A DNA stretch of 64,000 nt from Flavobacterium alkalisoli (GTDB lineage: Bacteria > Bacteroidota > Bacteroidia > Flavobacteriales > Flavobacteriaceae). The notes under the pieces are model-generated. The model saw nothing but the letters and a program-made list of their open reading frames with translations. It did not search any database and was not told the origin of the DNA. The DNA is taken from NCBI RefSeq assembly GCF_008000935.1, contig NZ_CP042831.1:3844001-3908000 (forward strand), written 5' to 3'. The stretch's first letter is position 1. The number at the start of each line of letters is the position of its first letter. Shown one piece after another: positions 44,626-53,673 of the stretch. Made by a program: the position numbers and the translations under genes.

Positions 44626-45573
44626 ATGGAAAAAAAACTATTATTTTTAAGTAACGGACGCTACGACCTTTATAAAGTTTTTGAAGAGGGATTCAAAAAA
44701 TATTCGGGTTGTGAGGTAACCACCGTTCTATATAAAAACTACAAGTACAGGAATACATGGGAAAAGGTACAAAACTTTCTTTTTAAAATATTCCTGAACA
44801 AAAACCTTAAAAAAATTAAGGCCAGCGAACAGAACCTATACGGACTGGAAAGCCATTATGATTATCTGGTAATGATTTCTGCCGAACTGGTATTACCTCA
44901 GCATTTAAAAAAACTGACCAAAAAAGCCAGTCATAGCGTAGCCTACTACTGGGATTCGTTTGACCACATCCCGGCAGCCCATACCATACAGTATTTTGAT
45001 GAGGCATTTACCTTTGAGCCTAAAGATGCCAAAGATTATAATATTAACCTTATCACTAACTTTTACTTCCACGAGGAAAGGTTAACTGATTATGACTATG
45101 ACCTGTTCTTCCTTGCATCATACGATTCAAGGTATCCGCTTATAGCTAAAATAGCTAAAGCACTGGAGGCCCAAAACCAAAAAGTGGTGATAAAACAGTA
45201 TGCCGAAACATTACCCGATGTTACAGATGCACCAAAATCGGTTGAATTTATAGACAAACACATCTCTTTTAAAGAAACAAAAGAGTACATGAGAAAATCC
45301 CGTATTATACTGGATATTCACAAGGATATACAGCGCGGGCTATCCTTTAGGGTATATGAAGCCATGGGACTCGGCAAAAAACTGATTACCACCAATCCGG
45401 ATATAAAGGACTATGATTTTTACAATCCAAATAATGTTTTTATCTGGACCCCGGAGACAAAATCACTCCCTTCGGAATTTCTAAACACACCTTATGAGGA
45501 GCTTCCAGAACATATCTATAAAAAGTACAGTCAGGAAAACTGGGTTAAAACCCTACTCAATATTAAGGATTAA
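44626..45573 (+). CDS. RfaS-like LPS-core glycosyltransferase, copy 2
   Basis: 315 residues, paralogous to the preceding gene along its length: YYWDSFDHIPAAHTIQYFDEAFTFEP matches the DSSKR...DKILSFD region, and RGLSFRVYEAMGLGKKLITTN plus YDFYNPNNV match the C-terminal blocks. It abuts copy 1 with no gap, so both are translated from one mRNA. The pair probably adds two different sugars to LPS core or O-antigen. The DegT-type aminotransferase follows after 25 bases. Confidence 0.82.
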   Translation: MEKKLLFLSNGRYDLYKVFEEGFKKYSGCEVTTVLYKNYKYRNTWEKVQNFLFKIFLNKNLKKIKASEQNLYGLESHYDYLVMISAELVLPQHLKKLTKKASHSVAYYWDSFDHIPAAHTIQYFDEAFTFEPKDAKDYNINLITNFYFHEERLTDYDYDLFFLASYDSRYPLIAKIAKALEAQNQKVVIKQYAETLPDVTDAPKSVEFIDKHISFKETKEYMRKSRIILDIHKDIQRGLSFRVYEAMGLGKKLITTNPDIKDYDFYNPNNVFIWTPETKSLPSEFLNTPYEELPEHIYKKYSQENWVKTLLNIKD

Positions 45574-45598
45574 TAGTATTTTTATAAAAATTTAGTCA

Positions 45599-46711
45599 AT
45601 GATAAAATTCCTCGACATACAAAAAATAAACCTGCAGCACCAGCAGGAAATAGAGGAACGCCTGCTTAAAACCTTTAGGAACGGGTGGTATTTATTAGGC
45701 GAAGAAGTAAAAGCTTTTGAAGAGAAGCTTAGTGATTACATTGGCTGTAGCCATGCCATAGGTGTCGCTAACGGGCTGGATGCTTTGAGGCTTATATTTA
45801 AAGGCTATATTGAGCTTGGCATAATGCAGCCGGGAGACGAAGTTATAGTTCCGGCCAATACATACATTGCATCGATACTGAGTATTACCGATAACGGACT
45901 TATACCTGTTTTTACAGAACCCGACATTGATACTTACAATATAGACTTCTCACTGATTGAAGATAAGATTACCAAAAAGACAAAAGCCATAATGGTTGTT
46001 CACCTTTATGGTCAGGTGGCTTACAGTAATTTGCTAACAGAATTAGCAAAAAAACATAACCTGAAAATTATAGAGGATAACGCTCAGTCCATAGGCGCTA
46101 ACTGGAATGGAACAAAAACAGGGAACCTGGGTGATGCTGCCGGTCTTAGTTTTTATCCGGGGAAAAATCTTGGAGCCCTGGGCGATGCCGGTGCTGTTAC
46201 AACTAATGATGATGAACTGGCAAAAACCATACGCACACTGGCCAATTATGGTTCGCAAAAAAAATATGTAAATCAGTATAAGGGACTCAACTCAAGACTG
46301 GATGAAATACAGGCTGCCGTGCTTTCGGTAAAGCTTAATTACCTAGAAGCCGAAAACCAAAAGCGCCGGGAGATAGCACAATACTATAGTGATAACATTA
46401 CTAATAGGGAGATTATACTGCCAAAAGTGAATGCAATAACAAGTAACCTGAAGCATGTTTGGCATTTGTTTGTTGTACGCACTCAAAACAGGGATAAGCT
46501 TCAAAAACATTTATCAGATAATGGCGTGCAAACACTTATACACTACCCTACACCTCCTTACCAACAGGAAGCTTACACGGAGTATAGCCATTTATCTTTC
46601 CCGATAACCGAACAGATACATAACGAAGTACTGAGCCTGCCAATAAGCCCCGTACTTACCAATGAAGAAATAAAAACGATTGTAGACATTTTAAACAGTT
46701 ATACAAATTAG
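45599..46711 (+). CDS. DegT/DnrJ/EryC1/StrS-family sugar aminotransferase
   Basis: 370 residues, fold-type I PLP enzyme: [14 protein letters not shown], the PLP-binding EDNAQSIGA (Asp160) and [17 protein letters not shown] with Schiff-base Lys189, then [10 protein letters not shown]. The family aminates keto-sugars on nucleotide sugars such as dTDP-3-keto-6-deoxyhexoses (FdtB/QdtB-like) for O-antigen. No keto-isomerase or acetyltransferase for the same sugar lies in the window, so the product cannot be assigned. The next gene starts two bases on. Confidence 0.93.
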   Translation: MIKFLDIQKINLQHQQEIEERLLKTFRNGWYLLGEEVKAFEEKLSDYIGCSHAIGVANGLDALRLIFKGYIELGIMQPGDEVIVPANTYIASILSITDNGLIPVFTEPDIDTYNIDFSLIEDKITKKTKAIMVVHLYGQVAYSNLLTELAKKHNLKIIEDNAQSIGANWNGTKTGNLGDAAGLSFYPGKNLGALGDAGAVTTNDDELAKTIRTLANYGSQKKYVNQYKGLNSRLDEIQAAVLSVKLNYLEAENQKRREIAQYYSDNITNREIILPKVNAITSNLKHVWHLFVVRTQNRDKLQKHLSDNGVQTLIHYPTPPYQQEAYTEYSHLSFPITEQIHNEVLSLPISPVLTNEEIKTIVDILNSYTN

Positions 46712-46713
46712 CC

Positions 46714-47289
46714 ATGAGCACAGATAAAATAAATGAAGAGGTACACAATGCCTATGAGGTAATTAAAAACGGAGGTATCATTCTTTACCCTACCGATACC
46801 GTATGGGGAATAGGCTGCGATGCTACAAACGAAGAGGCCGTAAAGAAAATATACACCCTAAAGCAGCGTGAGGAAAGCAAAAGTATGATTGTACTTATGA
46901 ATGGCGAGCGCATGCTTTACAATGTTTTTAATGAAATTCCAGAAGTGGCATGGCAAATACTGGATCTTTCTGATAAGCCCACTACACTTATACTGGATAA
47001 CCCCAGAAATGTAGCTAAGAATATTATAGCATCAGACAATACTTTAGGCATGCGACTGGTGAAAGAACCGTTTTGCTACAAGCTAATGGAACGCATGAAA
47101 AAACCGCTTGTTTCCACTTCTGCTAATATAAGTGGGATGCCAACCCCTAATTCTTTTAAAGAAATAGACCATCATATTTTGGACGGAGTGGACTATATCG
47201 TAAATTTGCACCATGATAAAGTTGCCGCAAAGCCTTCTACAATTATCAAGCTTGGCAACGATTTACAGGTAAAAGTGATAAGACCTTAA
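46714..47289 (+). CDS. L-threonylcarbamoyladenylate synthase (YrdC/Sua5)
   Basis: 191 residues, single YrdC domain without the Sua5 extension. Makes threonylcarbamoyl-AMP from threonine, bicarbonate and ATP, the first step of the tRNA t6A37 modification. Seen: [23 protein letters not shown], the [13 protein letters not shown] strand and [13 protein letters not shown]. Separated by two bases from the aminotransferase upstream and overlapping the CCA enzyme by one, so co-expressed with both. Confidence 0.95.
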   Translation: MSTDKINEEVHNAYEVIKNGGIILYPTDTVWGIGCDATNEEAVKKIYTLKQREESKSMIVLMNGERMLYNVFNEIPEVAWQILDLSDKPTTLILDNPRNVAKNIIASDNTLGMRLVKEPFCYKLMERMKKPLVSTSANISGMPTPNSFKEIDHHILDGVDYIVNLHHDKVAAKPSTIIKLGNDLQVKVIRP

Positions 47290-48731
47290 TGGAAAACAAT
47301 ACTTCATACAAAGAAGCTCTAAATAACAGGATATTTGAAATCGCCTCACAGGCCGCTGCTCAACTTAACTTAGAAAGTTATGTAATAGGCGGGTTTGTAA
47401 GGGATTTTCTTTTAAAAAGGGATTTTAAAAAAGATATAGATATCGTTGCTGTAGGCAGTGGTATTACACTGGCAAAAGAGATTTCTTCCCTATTGCCTAA
47501 CACTCCTAAAGTTCAGGTTTTTAAAAACTATGGTACAGCCATGCTTCGTTTTGAAGAAAACAAAGGCGACTTTATAGATATTGAGTTCGTAGGTGCCCGT
47601 AAGGAATCTTACAGTAGCGAAAGCCGAAACCCTGTTGTGGAAAACGGCACACTTGAAGACGACCAGAACCGCAGGGACTTTACCATTAATGCACTGGCAT
47701 TATCACTTAACAAAAATGACTACGGCAGGCTTGTAGATCCTTTTAACGGGATTCAAGACCTTAAGAATAAAATTATACGTACACCTTTAGATCCTGATAT
47801 TACTTATTCGGATGATCCGTTACGCATGATGCGTGCCATACGCTTTGCCGCACAGCTTAACTTTACGATTGAGGAAGAGTCACTGAAAGCGATAAACAGG
47901 AATAAGGAACGTATTAAAATAATATCGGGAGAACGTATTGTAGACGAGCTTAATAAGATTTTGATGGCTCCTGTGCCGTCTATAGGCTTTAAGCTGCTTC
48001 ATGAAACTGGTTTATTAAACATTATTCTTCCGGAACTTACCGCACTTCAGGGTGTGGAAGAAGTGGAAGGACAAACCCATAAAGACAATTTTTACCACAC
48101 TCTGGAAGTAGTAGATAATATTGCTCCGAATACTGATGATGTTTGGCTGCGTTGGGCAGCATTACTACATGATATAGGTAAAGCACCAACAAAGAAATTC
48201 AGCAAAAAACACGGATGGACATTCCACGGGCATGAATTCCTTGGAGGTAAAATGGTAAAAAGGCTGTTTGAAAGGCTGCATATGCCGCTAAACCACAAAA
48301 TGAAATATGTGGCTAAAATGGTTATGCTTAGCTCCCGCCCTATTGTACTGGCTCAGGATATTGTAACAGATTCGGCAGTACGCAGATTAATTTTTGATGC
48401 CGGTGAAGATGTAGATGATCTAATGACGCTTTGTGCCGCAGACATTACCACTAAAAATGCTCAGAAATTTAAAAAGTACCACAATAACTTTAAGATAGTA
48501 CGACAAAAAATAGTAGAGGTTGAAGAAAGGGATCATGTACGTAATTTCCAGCCCCCTATATCGGGCGAAGAGATTATGGAAATATTTAACCTGAAACCTT
48601 CACGTGAGATAGGCCAGCTTAAGGAAGCCATTAAAGAAGCCATACTGGAAGGAGAAATACCTAACGAGTATCAGGCTGCGCATGACTTTATGATGGCTAA
48701 GGCTAAAAAAATGGGGTTAATAAAAAAGTAA
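47289..48731 (+). CDS. CCA tRNA nucleotidyltransferase with HD domain
   Basis: 480 residues. N-terminal nucleotidyltransferase of the class II CCA/poly(A)-polymerase family: [11 protein letters not shown] (Gly-Gly plus Arg-Asp), DIDIV (metal-binding Asp pair), [10 protein letters not shown] and [16 protein letters not shown]. The C-terminal HD domain has [10 protein letters not shown] (HD at ~293). It adds or repairs the 3' CCA of tRNA; the HD part gives phosphatase or phosphodiesterase activity in E. coli Cca. Translationally coupled to the YrdC gene, and both handle tRNA maturation. The run from the RfaS-like pair ends here, with no clear terminator. Confidence 0.93.
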   Translation: MENNTSYKEALNNRIFEIASQAAAQLNLESYVIGGFVRDFLLKRDFKKDIDIVAVGSGITLAKEISSLLPNTPKVQVFKNYGTAMLRFEENKGDFIDIEFVGARKESYSSESRNPVVENGTLEDDQNRRDFTINALALSLNKNDYGRLVDPFNGIQDLKNKIIRTPLDPDITYSDDPLRMMRAIRFAAQLNFTIEEESLKAINRNKERIKIISGERIVDELNKILMAPVPSIGFKLLHETGLLNIILPELTALQGVEEVEGQTHKDNFYHTLEVVDNIAPNTDDVWLRWAALLHDIGKAPTKKFSKKHGWTFHGHEFLGGKMVKRLFERLHMPLNHKMKYVAKMVMLSSRPIVLAQDIVTDSAVRRLIFDAGEDVDDLMTLCAADITTKNAQKFKKYHNNFKIVRQKIVEVEERDHVRNFQPPISGEEIMEIFNLKPSREIGQLKEAIKEAILEGEIPNEYQAAHDFMMAKAKKMGLIKK

Positions 48732-48792
48732 CTGAGCAGCAGAGTAGCTTCTATACATGATATAGATCATATAAGCCAAACCGTACTAAAAG

Positions 48793-48800
48793 TAACTTTG
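48793..48800 (+). promoter_or_regulatory. -7 element TAACTTTG for heme A synthase
   Basis: Exact TAnnTTTG, 38 bases before the ATG at 48839. Confidence 0.45.
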
Positions 48801-48838
48801 CGACTTTGTAAATCAGAAATTTTGAAACTCAAAGAAAA

Positions 48839-49879
48839 ATGAAACTAAACTTTATAAAAACTGCAAAAACTGCCCTGGTATTGGTTTACCTTGTAATTGT
48901 GGCAGGTGCTTTAGTACGTATGACAGGTTCGGGTATGGGGTGTCCTGACTGGCCAAGATGTTTTGGCTATTACATACCTCCTACTGATGTTACCGAGCTT
49001 AACTGGAGTCCTAACCATGAATTTGGTAAAGGACAGGTTATTATAAAGGATGAGAAACTTTGGGTTGCAAAAGAAACGTTTACTACAGGCGAGAGTTATA
49101 ACGAAGGTAACTGGGAAGCATACACCAAACACGATTATGCCGAGTTTAACCCTGTGCATACCTGGGTTGAATATATAAACCGTTTAGTTGGGGCATTGGC
49201 CGGACTAGCGGTATTTATAATGGCTGTAATGGCAGTAGTAGTCTACAACAAAAAGAAAACAAACATCATACTCCTTTCCTGGATTACCGTATTCCTAATG
49301 GGCTTTCAGGCATGGTTAGGCGCTACAGTGGTATATTCAGTACTAAATCCTGTAAAAATTACCATCCATATGGTCATGGCTTTAGTAATTGTGGGTATTA
49401 TTTTATACATACTGCACAAGGCTAAAGAAAATGCAGGCAGCTTTAAGCAGGACAAACTGTTTAAAACCCTTCTTGTGGTATCAATCATGCTTACCATGAT
49501 TCAGGTTGTTTTAGGTACACAGGTACGCCAGTTTGTGGACGAGCAGATAAAGTCGTTAGGTTACGACAACATGAACCTGATTCTCAACAGCCCTGAAGTA
49601 ACCTTCTATATCCACAGGACTTTCTCTTTTGTTGTTTTTGGTGTTAACCTATGGCTATACCTTCGAAACAAAAAGCTTAATCTTGGCTACAGTAAAATAA
49701 ACTGGGTCATGTTATTGCTGTTGGTTGAAATAGCATCGGGTGTTGCAATGTATTATCTTGACTTTCCGTTCGGCTCTCAAACCATACATTTAGTAACAGC
49801 GTCTATACTGTTTGGTATACAGTATTACATTTGGCTGGAAACTACCCGAAAAACGGTTATACCTCAACAGGCAGACTAA
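48839..49879 (+). CDS. ctaA: Heme A synthase, COX15/CtaA family
   Basis: 346 residues with about eight membrane helices in two four-helix halves. The first helix ends RMTGSGMGCPDWPRCFGYY, the family mark with Cys pair; heme-ligand histidines are likely in FNPVHTWVEYINRL, KITIHMVMAL, FYIHRTFSF and TIHLVTAS. It oxidises the C8 methyl of heme O to give heme A for aa3-type oxidases. The first loop is extended (~45 residues) relative to the Bacillus enzyme, as is usual in Bacteroidota. No ctaB-type farnesyltransferase is adjacent in the window. Confidence 0.93.
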   Translation: MKLNFIKTAKTALVLVYLVIVAGALVRMTGSGMGCPDWPRCFGYYIPPTDVTELNWSPNHEFGKGQVIIKDEKLWVAKETFTTGESYNEGNWEAYTKHDYAEFNPVHTWVEYINRLVGALAGLAVFIMAVMAVVVYNKKKTNIILLSWITVFLMGFQAWLGATVVYSVLNPVKITIHMVMALVIVGIILYILHKAKENAGSFKQDKLFKTLLVVSIMLTMIQVVLGTQVRQFVDEQIKSLGYDNMNLILNSPEVTFYIHRTFSFVVFGVNLWLYLRNKKLNLGYSKINWVMLLLLVEIASGVAMYYLDFPFGSQTIHLVTASILFGIQYYIWLETTRKTVIPQQAD

Positions 49880-49990
49880 GCTTTCACATACTTTTAAGGC
49901 AGGGTTAAAGTTGTACTAAACATCTGGTATTAGTAATATTAAGTTGGTAACTTTATACTAAATAAATAAACAACTTAAAATAAAAAAGCT

Positions 49991-50173
49991 ATGCCTAACA
50001 AAGAAGAAATGAAAGGGAACTGGAATGAGTTTAAAGGAAAACTTAAACAGAAATATGCCGAACTTACAGATGATGATCTAATGTATGAAGAAGGCAAAGA
50101 AGATGAAATGTGGGGGAAGCTCGAAAAGAAATTAGGTAAAGCCAAAAAGGAAATTTTATCGGTTTTTGAGTAA
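49991..50173 (+). CDS. CsbD family protein
   Basis: 60 residues: KGNWNEFKGKLKQKYAELTDDD and GKLEKKLGKAKKEIL, the CsbD pattern with its WNEFKGK mark. Small, highly charged, probably stress-inducible (CsbD of Bacillus is a SigB general-stress protein; many Gram-negative members are YjbJ-like). A TAACTTTA near-match to the -7 element lies ~45 bases upstream, and a terminator follows. Confidence 0.88.
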   Translation: MPNKEEMKGNWNEFKGKLKQKYAELTDDDLMYEEGKEDEMWGKLEKKLGKAKKEILSVFE

Positions 50174-50205
50174 CCTTATTTCCCTCTGGGAAACTACACA
50201 TTTTG

Positions 50206-50252
50206 AAACTGTTCTGTAATCAGATAATGATTTGCAGAACAGTTTTTTTTTA
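50206..50252 (+). terminator. Rho-independent terminator after the CsbD gene
   Basis: Eleven-base perfect stem AAACTGTTCTG (50206-50216) / CAGAACAGTTT (50235-50245), 18-base loop, followed by a run of T. Confidence 0.88.
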
Positions 50253-50257
50253 TGGGG

Positions 50258-51013
50258 TTATCCCAACCATTCCCTAAAATCGTTAACGCGCTCGCGGCTT
50301 ACAATTACATCATCTTCATTATAGGTATTCAGGACCAGTTTAAGGCGGGAATTGGTATACATCACAATATCTTTAATTGCATTTACCGAAACGATAAACT
50401 TACGGCTCACACGATAGAATTTTGATGGATCCAGTTCGCTTTCCAGCTGTTCCAGTGTACCATCAAGAAGATAATCCCTCCCGTCGTTCGTATGGATATA
50501 GGTGCCCTTGTTTTCACTATAAAAACATTCGGCATCGTCTATATTGATCATTTTAAGGCGCTGCCCCATTTTTATGGTAAAACGCTTTTTATAGTTCTTT
50601 TCAAGAGGATTAACCAGCATCTGTTTTATCTGATTAAAATCAAAAGAAAACTCCTGGCTTGCCGGAATCCTTTCGCGGTACTTGTTTACAGCTACTTCTA
50701 AGTCTTCCTCATCTATCGGCTTTAGTAAATAATCTATACTATTAAGCTTAAAGGCTCTAAGCGCATACTCATCATAAGCGGTAGTAAAAATTATCGCACT
50801 GCTTATAGGCACAGCATCAAATATTTCAAACGAGAGTCCGTCAGAAAGTTGTATGTCAAGAAATATAAGATCAGGATGTTCGTTATTCTGAAACCAGTCT
50901 ATTGCTTCCTCTACAGAGTGCAGCATGGTACCTGCTTCCAGATTAAGTTTTTGAAGTTTTCTTTGCAACAGCCTTGCAGCAGGCTTTTCGTCTTCTATAA
51001 TTAAAACATTCAT
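50258..51013 (-). CDS. LytTR-family response regulator
   Basis: 251 residues. Receiver domain with acidic pocket IIEDEKPA, phosphorylation site Asp53 in PDLIFLDIQLSDG, Thr in FTTAYDEYAL and Lys97 in YLLKPID. After a linker, the LytTR DNA-binding domain (~140-251) begins NYKKRFTIKMGQRLKMINI and includes YFYSENKGTYIHT-like strands and SRKFIVSVNAI. It is the last gene of the minus-strand operon that carries its cognate LytS-type kinase and four 2TM proteins, so it presumably turns that signal into transcription. Confidence 0.95.
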   Translation of the reverse strand: MNVLIIEDEKPAARLLQRKLQKLNLEAGTMLHSVEEAIDWFQNNEHPDLIFLDIQLSDGLSFEIFDAVPISSAIIFTTAYDEYALRAFKLNSIDYLLKPIDEEDLEVAVNKYRERIPASQEFSFDFNQIKQMLVNPLEKNYKKRFTIKMGQRLKMINIDDAECFYSENKGTYIHTNDGRDYLLDGTLEQLESELDPSKFYRVSRKFIVSVNAIKDIVMYTNSRLKLVLNTYNEDDVIVSRERVNDFREWLG

Positions 51014-51049
51014 TGGTTGGCGGTTAATTTGTTATAAAAGATAGTATTG

Positions 51050-51376
51050 TTACTCCCAGCGGTTTTCTTTTTTAGCCTTCTTATTCTTTTCCAATATTTC
51101 ATTAAGCTTGCGCTCTTCCCAGTCTGAACCAAAAAAGATAGTAGTCCCAAAAACACTGGCAGCATGAAGCAGTAATCCCATACCCCAAAAAAGGGCAGTA
51201 CTAAAGGTGCCCCACCGCCAAAAATCCTCACCCGGTTCCATACCAATTGCACGTGATATCAATATAAATGCATTAACAAACAGATAAACGGTAAGGTGCC
51301 TGTAAAACCCTTTAATAGATTTTACTTTCTTTTTGGCACGCTCTAACCTTTCTCTTTCTTCAAATGAATTTTCCAT
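51050..51376 (-). CDS. 2TM domain-containing protein (fourth in array)
   Basis: 108 residues: a charged N-terminus ending in RAKKKVKSIKGFYRHL, a first membrane helix (VYLFVNAFILI), a loop with Trp, a second helix (TALFWGMGLLLHAASVFG) and a charged tail with SDWEERKLNEILEKN. This is the whole 2TM domain with little else. The same blocks, GFYxHL and WEERK, occur in the three genes before it and at the C-terminus of the kinase. Function of the 2TM domain is not known; small membrane partner of the kinase is an inference from the array. Confidence 0.9.
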   Translation of the reverse strand: MENSFEERERLERAKKKVKSIKGFYRHLTVYLFVNAFILISRAIGMEPGEDFWRWGTFSTALFWGMGLLLHAASVFGTTIFFGSDWEERKLNEILEKNKKAKKENRWE

Positions 51377-51384
51377 AATTAGAT

Positions 51385-51690
51385 TTAAGACTCTTTTTTG
51401 TTTTTAGACATTATTTTTTTTATTTGCTTTTCTTCCCAATCTTTTGGCAAAATATATTTTGCTCCAAATACAAATAATCCATGGGCTAATACTGCTGAAC
51501 CCGCTATAACAATCATGATGAAAAAAGAAGGCTTCCAAAATGTTTTCGGCATCCAGGAGTCGACACACCAAAATATAAAAAACAGGATATTTACTGTTAG
51601 GTATATCGCCAGGTGCATGTAAAAACCCTTAATGCTTTCAACCCTTTTGTGCACTTTATCTATCTGCTGTTTTTCAGAGGTATTTTTCAT
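51385..51690 (-). CDS. 2TM domain-containing protein (third in array)
   Basis: 101 residues: HKRVESIKGFYMHLAIYL, first helix (AIYLTVNILFFIFW), an Asp/Trp/Pro loop (DSWMPKTFWKP), second helix (IMIVIAGSAVLAHGLFVFG) and tail KDWEEKQIKKIMSKN. It is the most divergent of the four free-standing copies: the Trp-Gly pair before the second-helix histidine is replaced by AGSAVLAHG. Separated by eight bases from copy four and two from copy two, so certainly in the same transcript. Confidence 0.9.
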   Translation of the reverse strand: MKNTSEKQQIDKVHKRVESIKGFYMHLAIYLTVNILFFIFWCVDSWMPKTFWKPSFFIMIVIAGSAVLAHGLFVFGAKYILPKDWEEKQIKKIMSKNKKES

Positions 51691-51692
51691 AG

Positions 51693-52010
51693 CTACTCAT
51701 ATTTTGCACGATCCTGTCTTTCCTTTTCCATGAGTTCCCTCAGTTTTCGATCTTCCCATCCCTTACCTAAAAACGGATTGTAACCAAATACCTCCATAGC
51801 ATGAAAACCAAGTCCCATTCCCCAGCCTATAAGTGAGAAAAAGAACCATAAAAACTCAGGACTAAATCTAAGGTTTATAAAAATTAGTAACGGCATTATT
51901 ACTATATAGCAGGTTAGGTGATAATAAAACCCGCGAAGTTCTTTTACTTTCTTTCTGGCTTTTCTGTACAATAGCCTTTCCTGTTCTGATTTGTCATAAA
52001 AATTATCCAT
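51693..52010 (-). CDS. 2TM domain-containing protein (second in array)
   Basis: 105 residues: KARKKVKELRGFYYHL, first helix (CYIVIMPLLIFINL), loop with SPEFLW, second helix (FFSLIGWGMGLGFHAMEVFG), then YNPFLGKGWEDRKLRELMEKE. Very close in pattern to the kinase's C-terminal 2TM region, including the PFLGxxWE segment. Only two bases separate it from both neighbours. Confidence 0.92.
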   Translation of the reverse strand: MDNFYDKSEQERLLYRKARKKVKELRGFYYHLTCYIVIMPLLIFINLRFSPEFLWFFFSLIGWGMGLGFHAMEVFGYNPFLGKGWEDRKLRELMEKERQDRAKYE

Positions 52011-52012
52011 AA

Positions 52013-52336
52013 CTATTGTTTTTTATAGGATTTCTCTTTTTGTATTAATTCTTTCATTTTTTTCTTCTCCCACTTCTTCCCTAAAAAAGGATAAAAGCCA
52101 AATACCTTCATCGCATTTAAAAAGACTCCTAATCCCCAACTGGCTGTTATTATAAAGAACCAGTACAGCAACGGTTTGAAAGTGAGATCCAGCAACACTA
52201 GCATGGCAATTATACTTATCAGGTAACAAATAAAATGAATATAAAAAGCTCTTAGATCTCTTACCTTTCTTTTGGTTTTCTGATATAAAACACTATTCTT
52301 ATCAAATTCGTCGTAATACCTCATACTTACTGCCAT
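52013..52336 (-). CDS. 2TM domain-containing protein (first in array)
   Basis: 107 residues if read from the ATG at 52336, which overlaps the end of the kinase gene; an ATG at 52324, just after the kinase stop, is equally possible. Blocks: KRKVRDLRAFYIHF, two membrane helices with ITASWGLGVFLNAMKVFG in the second, and YPFLGKKWEKKKMKELIQKE. It is the nearest downstream gene to the kinase and the copy most like the kinase tail, pointing to a tail duplication and split. Confidence 0.92.
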   Translation of the reverse strand: MAVSMRYYDEFDKNSVLYQKTKRKVRDLRAFYIHFICYLISIIAMLVLLDLTFKPLLYWFFIITASWGLGVFLNAMKVFGFYPFLGKKWEKKKMKELIQKEKSYKKQ

Positions 52337-53673
52337 TTGTTGGATTTCTCCTTATCTATAAACTCTTTTATCTTTTTCTCCTCCCAGTCCCTTCCTAAAA
52401 AAGGCATGAAATTAAACACATTAAAACCGTGAATTACAACACCTAATCCCCAGCCTAAAGCTGGAAATAAAAACCAGTAATAGCCGGGAGAGGTAACATA
52501 GTTTAATATACCAAGCCCCGGTATGATAACAAGATAAGACATCAGGTTTCCGTAAAACCCTTTTATATCCTCTACCCTCTTTTGGGCTTTGTAATAATCA
52601 TTTTCCTCGTCATTGTAATATACCGGTTCCATAATTGACACCTGTTTTGTTAGTACGGGTAAGTATACCCTGAAACATTCTTCGGTTTGCTCTATCTCCA
52701 TCTTCCTGTTGGTTAATATGGCATAACGATTTACTATATTTTGCAAACCAACGCCTTTCCTATCCTGCAGCACTTCTTTTTTCTGCAGAGTGTTTTCTAC
52801 CACCAGGTAACCGTCTTTTTCATAAATCTTAATATGCAGCGGCCTTTGGGGGCTCACTACATTATGCTTAATTGTATTTTCCAGTAATAGTTGCAACGAT
52901 AGCGGTACCACTTTCCCTTCGGGGTTTATCAGCTCGGTTGGAGCATCATAAAACAGACTGTTCTCAAACCTCATCTTTAGAAGGTTCATATATGTTTTTG
53001 CAAACGAAAGCTCTTCCTGTACACTTACCACCTCTTTATCCCTTTGTTCCAGTACATAGCGGTATATTTTAGAGAGTGAAGTGGTAAACCGTTGTGCGTT
53101 CTCCGGATTTTCCTCTATTAACGAACTTAAAACGTTAAGGCTATTGAAAAGAAAATGCGGGTCTATCTGATTTTTTAAGGTTTCAAACTGTGCCGAGGCT
53201 GTACCTGCAATTATCTTTTGCTTTTTTACCTGGTTTTCCTGGTAACGCTTGTAAACATAAAACACATGAAAACCTATATCAACTATCAGGGTTAATATAA
53301 AGGCTAAAAAATAGTTTGCTATCTTTTCTTCCTTTATAAATCTTGCCATTGTATACCCCTGCACCACAACATCCTCAAAAACGCGCAGTATAAAAATTAT
53401 AACCAGAGATACCAAAAGCGAACTGCTTACACCAATCACAAACCTTTTTGCCGTTATAATGCCCTTACCATACTTTCGGTCAAAAAACTTAAACATTAAA
53501 GAGTTAACCGTATAAAGACATATGCTATACAGCATAACAAACATAAAGTTTACTAAAAGTGCTCTGTTCCAGGTAAACGATTTACCGTTTGCCATAAGAA
53601 ATAACAGGACTATAAAAAAAATTATACAGCCCATTATTATTACCCTGAATAACTCTTTAACTAGTAGTTTCAT
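52327..53673 (-). CDS. LytS/YehU-type sensor histidine kinase with C-terminal 2TM domain
   Basis: 448 residues. Four membrane helices (~8-27, 37-57, 78-97, 120-142) precede the His_kinase domain: NQIDPHFLFNSLN with phosphoacceptor His173, then the HATPase with LLLENTIKHN (Asn266) and GVGLQNIVNRY (307-317). Unusually, after the catalytic core a complete 2TM domain follows (~357-445: KAQKRVEDIKGFYGNL, two helices, PFLGRDWEEKKIKEF). No periplasmic sensor domain is visible, so the input is probably intramembrane or via other proteins. Its start overlaps the preceding small membrane protein gene by 17 bases. Confidence 0.93.
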   Translation of the reverse strand: MKLLVKELFRVIIMGCIIFFIVLLFLMANGKSFTWNRALLVNFMFVMLYSICLYTVNSLMFKFFDRKYGKGIITAKRFVIGVSSSLLVSLVIIFILRVFEDVVVQGYTMARFIKEEKIANYFLAFILTLIVDIGFHVFYVYKRYQENQVKKQKIIAGTASAQFETLKNQIDPHFLFNSLNVLSSLIEENPENAQRFTTSLSKIYRYVLEQRDKEVVSVQEELSFAKTYMNLLKMRFENSLFYDAPTELINPEGKVVPLSLQLLLENTIKHNVVSPQRPLHIKIYEKDGYLVVENTLQKKEVLQDRKGVGLQNIVNRYAILTNRKMEIEQTEECFRVYLPVLTKQVSIMEPVYYNDEENDYYKAQKRVEDIKGFYGNLMSYLVIIPGLGILNYVTSPGYYWFLFPALGWGLGVVIHGFNVFNFMPFLGRDWEEKKIKEFIDKEKSNKWQ

